Source: Actinomycetes bacterium (lineage in GTDB: Bacteria > Actinomycetota > Thermoleophilia > BMS3ABIN01). From it: a stretch of 11,556 nucleotides of DNA. Positions 6,861 to 11,556 of this stretch are shown here, piece by piece. The stretch covers positions 1 to 11,556 of the forward strand of contig JAJYIN010000045.1 of the NCBI GenBank assembly GCA_021790075.1, read 5' to 3'. Made by a program: the position numbers and the translations under genes. Each line of letters begins with the position of its first letter. The first letter of the stretch is position 1. The notes under the pieces are model-generated. The model made no database searches, was not told the origin of the DNA, and was given only the letters and a program-made list of their open reading frames with translations.

Positions 6861-7832
6861 TTAGTGTTGACTCTGCGTCTTATCTTTATTAAAGCGGCGG
6901 CGGTAATCGAGGCCGCCGTCAAACAGGCCCATCCAGGTGACCATCAGCAGGAACATCTGCAGCACCATCAGCAGCGCGTACACCGCCAGCCGCTTGGGCT
7001 TTGAAACCTTGTAGTAACTGAGAAAATAGTGCGCCACCGCCAGACCCTGGACGAAAAAGAGCGCCAGGGAGAATGTGAGCAGGTTCATGCCCACCAGATC
7101 CACCACGCCGCCGCCCGCATTCATGAAATATGCGTATAGCTCGCATCCCACGCCGATGCTCACCATGTAGATGAAGACATAGTGGAGCCGGAATTCCTTG
7201 AAGCTGAAATCATGCGGGAACGGCTGCCGCAGCCGGTCGAAAACCTTGCGGGCCAGGACCGTGCAGGCCCAGGCGAACATCGAGGAAAGGACCAGTAGCA
7301 GCGCCGGCATCAGGTAAGGCGCCACCCCCAGCGAGTCCCGCAGGTCCTGCGCGTAGGCGTTGGCGTTATCCTGCCCCATCGCCACGGCCAGGGTCTGGCG
7401 GGCGTTTTCCACCAGCTGGCCGGACGCCTGCTGCATCGCCGCCACCGGGCCCATGCCCATGTTGAGCAGCGTCACACCCGCCCAGGCGGCAAACGCCAGG
7501 AAGAACAGGCCCACCAGAACCTGCATCAGGCGTGACTGGCTAATGCCGCGCCGGAGCGCGATGCCCGCACCCACCCCTGCGATTAACGCCAGCAGGCACG
7601 TCAGCAGTCCGCTGAGCGGTTCGAACAGGAGACAGATCAGTCCGGCCAGCACGCCGACTGCGACTCCCGCCGCGGCGCCATGCCTGGCGGTAACATAAGC
7701 CGCCGGTATGGGAATTACGGCTATGGCCGCGATCGATACGACCGGATAGAAAGCCAGCACCAGGCCGAAGACCACCGTCAGGGCGATTGCCTTGCCGCCG
7801 TCGGCCAGAGCCGTTGTCGAAAAGGTGCTCAA
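6861..7832 (-). CDS. DUF2232 (YybS-like) integral membrane protein
   Basis: This is a hydrophobic protein of 323 residues with about eight membrane segments: an N-terminal cluster at about 14-110 (FGLVLAFYPVVSIAAIAVIP and following glycine/alanine-rich helices), one near 103-118, one near 166-185, and three in the C-terminal third. An aromatic pair of helices around FVQGLAVAHYFLSYYK and the ending WMGLFDGGLDYRRRF resemble the YybS/DUF2232 family, whose function is not established. I chose TTG 7832 because GGGAG (7843-7839) lies six bases before it. A longer frame starting at 7922 would overlap rpsR and adds a non-hydrophobic, arginine-rich stretch. Gene order rpsR-yybS-rplI supports the identity. 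In Firmicutes yybS is commonly followed by the c-di-AMP phosphodiesterase gene gdpP; here rplI follows after 23 bases. Confidence 0.82.
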   Translation of the reverse strand: MSTFSTTALADGGKAIALTVVFGLVLAFYPVVSIAAIAVIPIPAAYVTARHGAAAGVAVGVLAGLICLLFEPLSGLLTCLLALIAGVGAGIALRRGISQSRLMQVLVGLFFLAFAAWAGVTLLNMGMGPVAAMQQASGQLVENARQTLAVAMGQDNANAYAQDLRDSLGVAPYLMPALLLVLSSMFAWACTVLARKVFDRLRQPFPHDFSFKEFRLHYVFIYMVSIGVGCELYAYFMNAGGGVVDLVGMNLLTFSLALFFVQGLAVAHYFLSYYKVSKPKRLAVYALLMVLQMFLLMVTWMGLFDGGLDYRRRFNKDKTQSQH

Positions 7833-7869
7833 GTAGTGCTCCCGGTATGGTCCCGCAGCGCGACGGCGC

Positions 7870-8145
7870 CTAGCGGGCCACGTAGGGCAGCAGCGCCATC
7901 TCGCGGGCGCGCTTGACGGCAATGGCGAGCTGGCGCTGGTGGCGCCGGCAGGCGCCGGTCACGCGCCGGGCCCGGATCTTGCCGCGGTCCGAAACGTAAC
8001 GCCTCAGCTGGTTATAGTTCTTGTAGTCGATCTCCTCGACCTTTTCCTTGCAAAAGTAGCAGTATTTCCGCCGCTGGGAGCCCTGGAAGCCCCCACGCCA
8101 CGACGGGCGCTTGCTGCCTTTGCGTCCTCCTTTTGCAGGTTTCAT
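7870..8145 (-). CDS. rpsR: 30S ribosomal protein S18
   Basis: The protein is 91 residues. The core runs from RRKYCYFCKEK (26-36) through DYKNYNQLRRYVSDRGKI (40-57) to RRVTGACRRHQRQLAIAVKRAREMALLPY (60-88), the conserved S18 sequence. Cys29, Cys32, Cys66 and His69 are positioned as a zinc-ribbon-like set, so this looks like a metal-binding (C+) S18. The basic, glycine-rich first 25 residues are the variable tail. S18 pairs with S6 in the 30S platform, and rpsF is two genes upstream. AAAGGAAAGG precedes ATG 8145 closely. A GC-rich hairpin and a possible short leader ORF lie just upstream, so expression may be tuned at this point. Confidence 0.97.
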   Translation of the reverse strand: MKPAKGGRKGSKRPSWRGGFQGSQRRKYCYFCKEKVEEIDYKNYNQLRRYVSDRGKIRARRVTGACRRHQRQLAIAVKRAREMALLPYVAR

Positions 8146-8157
8146 GATTCCTTTCCT

Positions 8158-8211
8158 TTATTGGGCGGCCCGGGGCCGCCCGGTTGTTGTCACATGCCGG
8201 AGCGCCCGCAT
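8158..8211 (-). CDS. Possible 17-residue leader ORF before rpsR
   Basis: ATG 8211-8209 opens a frame encoding MRALRHVTTTGRPRAAQ and ending in TAA at 8160-8158. A strong AAGGAG (8224-8219) is seven bases before the ATG. The stop codon abuts the rpsR Shine-Dalgarno, and the ORF end includes the GC-rich hairpin at 8163-8181, so its translation would open that hairpin. This could couple translation of rpsR to the leader. There is no homology that I recognise and the ORF is short enough to arise by chance. Confidence 0.3.
   Translation of the reverse strand: MRALRHVTTTGRPRAAQ
8163..8181 (-). promoter_or_regulatory. GC-rich hairpin just upstream of the rpsR ribosome-binding site
   Basis: GGGCGGCC (8163-8170) and GGCCGCCC (8174-8181) form an 8-bp perfect stem with a 3-base loop. 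It is 17 bases before the rpsR ATG and has no T-run, so it is more likely a translational or processing element than an intrinsic terminator. Confidence 0.5.
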
Positions 8212-8296
8212 TGGTGTGCTCCTTCCCGGCGCAACTGGCAGGCAGCAGGCGGCCACGCCATCAAAGGCATCCCACCGCCGCTGATGCCGGAGCTCC

Positions 8297-8746
8297 CTAA
8301 AACGGGATGTCGTCGTCTGAATCCCTGGCCGGTGCATCGAAGTCGCTGGTGTCCGGCTCCAGCCCCGAAGGGGCGCCGGCCGCCACCGGTGCACCCGCGC
8401 CTTCTCGCGCGCCCGAGCCGGAACCCAGGAACTGCACCGTGCTGGCGACTACTTCGACCTTGGAACGCTTTGATCCGTCCTGCGCTTCCCAGGACCGGTA
8501 GCTGAGGCGGCCGTCGACCGCCACCGGCCGGCCCTTGCTCAGGTACCGGCTGCAGCTTTCCGCCTGGGCGCCCCAGACCACGATGTCGAAGTAATTGGGC
8601 CGCTCGACCCATTCCCCCATCTCATTCTTGTAGCGGTCGTTGACCGCCAGCCCGAGGGTGCAGACGGACTTCCCGTTGGGAGTCTGCCTGAGCTCCGGGT
8701 CGCGGGTGAGGTTGCCCACCAGGACTACGCGGTTAATGCTGGCCAT
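8297..8746 (-). CDS. ssb: Single-stranded DNA-binding protein
   Basis: The protein is 149 residues. The OB-fold domain (about 1-108) begins MASINRVVLVGNLTRDPELR and includes TLGLAVNDRY (31-40), PNYFDIVVWGAQAE (50-63) and YLSKGRPVAVDGRL (68-81). A glycine/alanine/proline-rich linker follows, then the acidic tail DSDDDIPF, the standard tip that binds replication and repair partners. SSB coats single-stranded DNA at forks. AAAGGAG lies about eight bases before ATG 8746. The placement between rpsF and rpsR is the classic Gram-positive-type arrangement and ties SSB supply to ribosomal protein expression. The 151 bases between its stop and rpsR are longer than other gaps in the operon and hold a hairpin and a possible leader ORF. 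Confidence 0.97.
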   Translation of the reverse strand: MASINRVVLVGNLTRDPELRQTPNGKSVCTLGLAVNDRYKNEMGEWVERPNYFDIVVWGAQAESCSRYLSKGRPVAVDGRLSYRSWEAQDGSKRSKVEVVASTVQFLGSGSGAREGAGAPVAAGAPSGLEPDTSDFDAPARDSDDDIPF

Positions 8747-8815
8747 TTCCGTCTCCTTTGCTTGCTTCTCGCCGTTTCACTGTCTCGATTCACTCGTGCT
8801 GCCGCAGCATCGGCT

Positions 8816-9130
8816 TCAACTCGAACTGGTAACTGTCTCCTTGAGGCTGACCGGCATGAACCGGATCACCTCGTCGGTTATCTTCAGGATGCGCGAAATC
8901 TCGTCCAGCGCCTCCGAGGAGATGGTGAGAGTGATGACGTAATAGAAAGCGTCCCGGATGTGGTTGATCTCGTAGGCCAGGCGTTTCTTGCCCCATTCGT
9001 CGACATTGTCAACGGAGCCCCCGCCATCGGCGGCCGTCTTCCGGATACGGTCGAGTATCTCGGTGCGGCGCTCGGCCTCCGCTTCCGGGTTCAGCAGAAG
9101 CATGATCTCGTAATTACTCGTGGTATTCAC
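8816..9130 (-). CDS. rpsF: 30S ribosomal protein S6
   Basis: From GTG 9130 the protein is 104 residues, near the usual length. NYEIMLLLNPE at the N-terminus, WGKKRLAYEINHIRDAFYYV in the middle and ISRILKITDEVIRFM towards the end are the S6 signatures. S6 binds S18 in the small subunit and, in several bacteria, the S6:S18 pair represses its own mRNA. The start is not clear. A near-perfect Shine-Dalgarno AAGGAGGTGA (9136-9127) overlaps the GTG itself, and the codon at ideal distance is ACG (9121-9119). An upstream ATG at 9154 has no ribosome-binding site, and the next in-frame ATG is inside the conserved NYEIM. It is the first gene of the minus-strand operon. Confidence 0.95.
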   Translation of the reverse strand: MNTTSNYEIMLLLNPEAEAERRTEILDRIRKTAADGGGSVDNVDEWGKKRLAYEINHIRDAFYYVITLTISSEALDEISRILKITDEVIRFMPVSLKETVTSSS

Positions 9131-9150
9131 CTCCTTCGGTCTAAGCGGCC

Positions 9151-9166
9151 CCATGCCGTCGCATGG
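9151..9166 (-). promoter_or_regulatory. Hairpin in the rpsF leader
   Basis: CCATGC (9151-9156) and GCATGG (9161-9166) form a perfect 6-bp stem with a 4-base loop. It begins about 20 bases upstream of the rpsF GTG, in the expected 5' leader. S6:S18 autoregulatory structures are known in rpsF leaders of other bacteria. I cannot confirm the conserved S6:S18 binding motif here by eye. Confidence 0.35.
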
Positions 9167-9200
9167 AGCAGGAGTGAGCATATGCAGTTGGGAACGACTC

Positions 9201-9209
9201 AGTATAGCA
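9201..9209 (-). promoter_or_regulatory. Extended -10 promoter for the rpsF operon
   Basis: On the minus strand TGCTATACT reads from 9209 to 9201, giving a TGn extended -10 and a TATACT box. No good -35 is seen 17 bases upstream. Transcription would start near 9194, about 65 bases before the rpsF GTG. The whole eight-gene run down to pabC could be read from here, as no terminator-like hairpin with a T-run appears between the genes. Confidence 0.5.
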
Positions 9210-9267
9210 AAGCCGGCGGACGGAATAAATGCGGGGAACAATCTCCTCCCGGTAAAAACGGTGAAGA

Positions 9268-9316
9268 TCTAAATTTAGAATTCTTTCTAAATAATTCTTT
9301 CTAAATGTTTCTAAAT
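9268..9316. repeat. AT-rich block with four TCTAAAT motifs
   Basis: TCTAAAT occurs at 9268-9274, 9286-9292, 9300-9306 and 9310-9316. The first is part of a 12-base palindrome TCTAAATTTAGA (9268-9279). ATTCTTTCTAAAT is repeated exactly at 9280-9292 and 9294-9306. The block is much more AT-rich than its surroundings and sits between the divergent rpsF promoter and the gene at 9405, so it may be a regulator-binding array. The rest of 9131-9404 holds no gene that I can support. Confidence 0.7.
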
Positions 9317-9404
9317 ATCGCGACGCAAGAAGCCGGAAAGAACTTTCATTTAATCGCAACTCAGGATAATCTTACGTACTCATCCACATCCGTCAGGTAC
9401 AGCC

Positions 9405-10739
9405 ATGACCGAAATCGACATAGGCCGGTTTACGGAAATCCAGGCGCGCCGGCTCCAGAAGTTTCTGGCGGCGCCGGAGCAGCCTGAAGACACCATGAGC
9501 TACTTCGAGCTGGCCGGTTTCCTGTTTGCGGTCTGCTCCTCTCCGGAACCCGTCAATCCCTCCGAATGGCTCCCTCTCATCTTCGATGAACAGGAAGCAG
9601 TCTATAGGAACATGGAGGAGGCAAAAGAGATTCTGGGCGCCATCATGAACCTTTATAACCTGATAAACGAAGGGGTGATCGAGCGGCGGCCAGAGCTGCC
9701 GCCAGGCCTGGCCGTCCGCAAGAAGCCCATCGACAACCTGGCTCCCGAGGCGCACGTGAGCCAGTGGGCCAAGGGTTTCATGAATGGTCACGCCTGGCTG
9801 CAGGAAATATGGGATGACTACACCCCTGCTGAACTGGATGGGGAACTGGGTGCGGTCCTTTTCGTCCTTTTCTTCTTCGCCGACCGGAAACTGGCCGCGG
9901 GCTTTCGCCGGGAAATGTTGAGCAATGTAAGCACGCTGGAGGAGGCGGCCGGCGTCGTCCTCCCCCTACTCGAGGACAGTATGCAAAGTTACGCCCACCT
10001 GGGCCGGTCGATCAGCGAAGCCTTGATTGAAACCAGTCTTTACGATGATGAGCAAAAGATGGAGAAGACGGCAAATCCGGGCAGAAATGACCCCTGCCCC
10101 TGCGGGTCGGGGAAGAAGTACAAGAAGTGCTGCGGGGGAGTCGATGAGCGGCCCCGAAACGCCAGCGCGGGGAAAGTCTATCAACTAAAGGTCACTCTCA
10201 AGGGAAGCAAACCGCCGATCTGGAGGCGCATCCTGGTGCCTGACGCCACGCTGGACAATATCGCGAATTACCTAATCACTGCCATAGGCTGGATCGGCGG
10301 GCACCTGCACGGGTTTAGTGCCGGAAATGCGTACTATGGCATTTCTGATCCGGAATGGGGGGATCCGAACATGATCGACGAGAGCACCGTCATGCTCAGC
10401 CAGATCATCTCGTCCCGGCGAAAAAAGTTCACCTTCGATTATGACTTCGGCGACGGCTGGGAACATGAGGTGCTGGTCGAGAAGGTACTTGAGCCCGAGC
10501 CCGGCGTCACTTACCCGGTTTGCCTGACGGGGCGCCGCGCCTGTCCTCCCGAAGATGTCGGCGGCATCTACGGCTTTTACGAGTTCCTTGAGGTGATGGA
10601 CGATCCGGACCATCCGGAACATGAGGAAATGATGGAATGGATCGGCGGCCCTTTCAACCCCGCCGCGTTCGACCTGAAAGAGACCAACGCAGCGCTTATC
10701 GATGTTGCCGGCAACGGGGGATGGCGGGAGGAAGTGTAG
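9405..10739 (+). CDS. Three-domain protein: UPF0149/YecA-like, SEC-C zinc motif, pRiA4b ORF-3-like
   Basis: The protein is 444 residues in three parts. Residues 1 to about 210 resemble UPF0149/YecA proteins: ELAGFLFAVCSSPEPVNPSEWLPL (35-58) and SQWAKGFMNGHAWLQE (119-134). Residues 224-244 are a full SEC-C metal-binding motif, NPGRNDPCPCGSGKKYKKCC, with Cys231, Cys233, Cys242 and Cys243. Residues 257-440 match the plasmid pRiA4b ORF-3-like domain: KVTLKGSKPPIWRRI, FTFDYDFGDGWEHEV (342-356), CPPEDVGGIYGF (380-391) and GGPFNPAAFDL. UPF0149 with SEC-C is common; the added pRiA4b domain is often found in mobile or accessory genes, and its function is unknown. No signal or membrane segment is seen, so it is probably cytoplasmic. 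The ribosome-binding site before ATG 9405 is weak (AGGT). The gene at 11406 is a paralogue of its N-terminus. The molecular activity is unknown. Confidence 0.88.
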   Translation: MTEIDIGRFTEIQARRLQKFLAAPEQPEDTMSYFELAGFLFAVCSSPEPVNPSEWLPLIFDEQEAVYRNMEEAKEILGAIMNLYNLINEGVIERRPELPPGLAVRKKPIDNLAPEAHVSQWAKGFMNGHAWLQEIWDDYTPAELDGELGAVLFVLFFFADRKLAAGFRREMLSNVSTLEEAAGVVLPLLEDSMQSYAHLGRSISEALIETSLYDDEQKMEKTANPGRNDPCPCGSGKKYKKCCGGVDERPRNASAGKVYQLKVTLKGSKPPIWRRILVPDATLDNIANYLITAIGWIGGHLHGFSAGNAYYGISDPEWGDPNMIDESTVMLSQIISSRRKKFTFDYDFGDGWEHEVLVEKVLEPEPGVTYPVCLTGRRACPPEDVGGIYGFYEFLEVMDDPDHPEHEEMMEWIGGPFNPAAFDLKETNAALIDVAGNGGWREEV

Positions 10740-10745
10740 TCGCTT

Positions 10746-10764
10746 TCCGAGATGACGTCTCGGA
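10746..10764 (+). terminator. Weak hairpin after the UPF0149/SEC-C gene
   Basis: TCCGAGA (10746-10752) and TCTCGGA (10758-10764) form a 7-bp stem with a 5-base loop, starting seven bases after the stop codon. The following CTTTC is only a poor T-run, so termination would be partial. Confidence 0.4.
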
Positions 10765-10790
10765 TCTTTCATCCAGTCTTCTTTCCTCTC

Positions 10791-11023
10791 CAAGAAAAAA
10801 GAAATGCTCTTGCCTACCAGAGGCTTTGGGAAGGGCTACTAATCGAAGATCAGGTCGCCGTCGAACCTGAGTAGCGCTTCCGAATCGTAGGCAAGATTGG
10901 AGCCAAAACTGGACCGCAATTATCACCTATCGGGGCGAAAACATCCGGATCATCTCGGTTCGCCGCTCCCGCTCAAAGGAGGTTCAAGAGCATGAAGAAG
11001 CAACCCAAGAAAATATCGACTGA
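10791..11023 (+). pseudogene. Decayed BrnT-like toxin gene
   Basis: Two pieces in different frames together look like a BrnT-family RNase toxin. Frame A (10791-10907) reads QEKRNALAYQRLWEGLLIED, then a TAG at 10872-10874, then RFRIVGKIGAK. Frame B (10910-11023) continues WTAIITYRGENIRIISVRRS, then RSKEVQEHE, and stops at TGA 11021. In intact relatives an RF-IG-IG-K-W-A-ITYRGE-IRIISVRRSR block is continuous near the C-terminus. One lost base near 10905-10910 would explain the frame change. The first half is short, lacks a clear start codon, and the usual KHGI-F segment seems missing. The 3' end overlaps the antitoxin gene by 32 bases, the normal arrangement for this pair. The similarity is from memory of the family, and sequencing error could fake the frameshift but not easily the in-frame stop as well. 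Confidence 0.72.
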
Positions 11024-11285
11024 AGAGTTTGACCAAAAATTCGACGCCGGGGAGGACATCGAAGAGTATCTCGTTCCCGGGACCCGACGCGTAATTAAAC
11101 CCAAGACCAAGCGAATCCTTGTTGACCTTCCCGACTGGATGCTCGACTTCGTCACCGAGGAGGCCACCCGCAAAAGCATCGCCAGAAATGCGGTTATCAA
11201 GTACATCCTGGGTGACGCCATCGAGCGGATCGAGCGCGAGCGCAAAAGGAGCGGGGGCGAGCCCGAGAACGGCAAGGCCGCTTAA
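10992..11285 (+). CDS. BrnA/CopG-type ribbon-helix-helix antitoxin
   Basis: The protein is 97 residues. The N-terminal part, ISTEEFDQKFDAGEDIEEYL (8-27), resembles the stretch that wraps the toxin in BrnA/CopG-type antitoxins. RILVDLPDWMLDFVTEEATR (41-60), followed by KSIARNAVIKYILGDAIE, is a ribbon-helix-helix DNA-binding domain: a beta strand then two helices. Such antitoxins neutralise the BrnT RNase and repress their own operon. The start is ATG 10992 with AAAGGAGG (10975-10982) nine bases before it, inside the end of the broken toxin frame. The C-terminal tail is charged and rich in Glu, Arg and Lys. The frame looks intact although its partner is decayed, so it may be a solitary antitoxin or repressor. 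The 120 bases that follow contain nothing I recognise. Confidence 0.82.
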   Translation: MKKQPKKISTEEFDQKFDAGEDIEEYLVPGTRRVIKPKTKRILVDLPDWMLDFVTEEATRKSIARNAVIKYILGDAIERIERERKRSGGEPENGKAA

Positions 11286-11405
11286 AAACTTCTCACGCTC
11301 CCAGAACTTCGTTGTCAGGTTGAACCATACCCTGTATCCTCGCCGTTCCGGGTTTCCTTTCTACTCGCATCCTTCGCCATGATTACCCCTCCCTGATCCA
11401 AACCC

Positions 11406-11556
11406 ATGACAAAAGAACTCCGCAGTGATATCCTCAGGCCGCGCTTTATTGATCATAGGAATTGTGAGCAATCCACGCCCGAAATCATTAACAATTTCAC
11501 CGATGCCCAGGCTGAGAAGCTGAGCAAGTTTCTGGGCGCGCCTGAACGGCCAGAGG
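11406..11556 (+). CDS. Second UPF0149-like protein, N-terminal part (runs off the window)
   Basis: ATG 11406 opens a frame of 50 codons to the right edge without a stop. Residues 28-50, NNFTDAQAEKLSKFLGAPERPE and on, align without gaps to residues 7-28 of the protein at 9405 (GRFTEIQARRLQKFLAAPEQPE). They share FT, QA, L, KFL, APE and PE, so the two are paralogues. This copy has about 21 additional residues before the shared part (MTKELRSDILRPRFIDHRNC and on). There is no clear Shine-Dalgarno before the ATG. Whether it also carries SEC-C and pRiA4b domains cannot be seen. Confidence 0.72.
   Translation, partial: MTKELRSDILRPRFIDHRNCEQSTPEIINNFTDAQAEKLSKFLGAPERPE

Noticed and set aside
6091..6864. 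257-codon plus-strand frame opposite dnaB and rplI
   Set aside because: It spans the antisense of two certain genes and their gap; its Asp/His/Gly-rich composition reflects the reversed codons.
7833..7922. N-terminal extension of the DUF2232 protein
   Set aside because: It overlaps rpsR and lacks hydrophobic character; TTG 7832 has a properly spaced GGGAG.

Overview
The window is GC-rich bacterial chromosome, densely packed, with GTG and TTG starts beside ATG. A core replication/ribosome operon in the order rpsF-ssb-rpsR-(DUF2232/YybS-like)-rplI-dnaB, together with a YugP-like metallopeptidase tail, suggests a GC-rich member of a Gram-positive-type lineage (Actinobacteriota, Firmicutes-like or Chloroflexota). 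The sequence alone does not settle the phylum.

Layout. (1) Positions 1-122 hold the C-terminal end of a + strand membrane protein, probably a YugP-type zinc metallopeptidase. (2) Positions 370-2360 hold a + strand pair, rmd-like reductase then gmd dehydratase. Together they would turn GDP-mannose into a GDP-6-deoxyhexose, most likely GDP-D-rhamnose, for surface glycans. (3) Positions 2379-9130 hold eight minus-strand genes, read from right to left: rpsF, ssb, rpsR, a DUF2232 membrane protein, rplI, dnaB, pabB and pabC. The first six are a classic conserved cluster. The last two make p-aminobenzoate for folate and converge on gmd. (4) Positions 9131-9404 are a divergent intergenic region with a likely rpsF promoter, a leader hairpin and an AT-rich block of repeated TCTAAAT motifs. 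(5) Positions 9405-11556 form an accessory-looking + strand region. It holds a three-domain UPF0149/SEC-C/pRiA4b-ORF3 fusion protein, a decayed BrnT-like toxin, an intact BrnA/CopG-type ribbon-helix-helix antitoxin, and the start of a second UPF0149-like gene that is a paralogue of the first.

The core operon is ordinary in gene content. What stands out is between and inside its genes: a 38-bp exact direct repeat that covers the 3' end and stop codon of dnaB, a perfect 18-bp inverted repeat inside pabB, a possible short leader ORF before rpsR, and an rpsF start that does not fit its strong Shine-Dalgarno. The right end looks like a small gene-turnover zone: duplicated UPF0149-type genes flanking a toxin-antitoxin pair whose toxin is broken while the antitoxin stays open. 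I found no CRISPR array, tRNA, rRNA, transposase or integrase.
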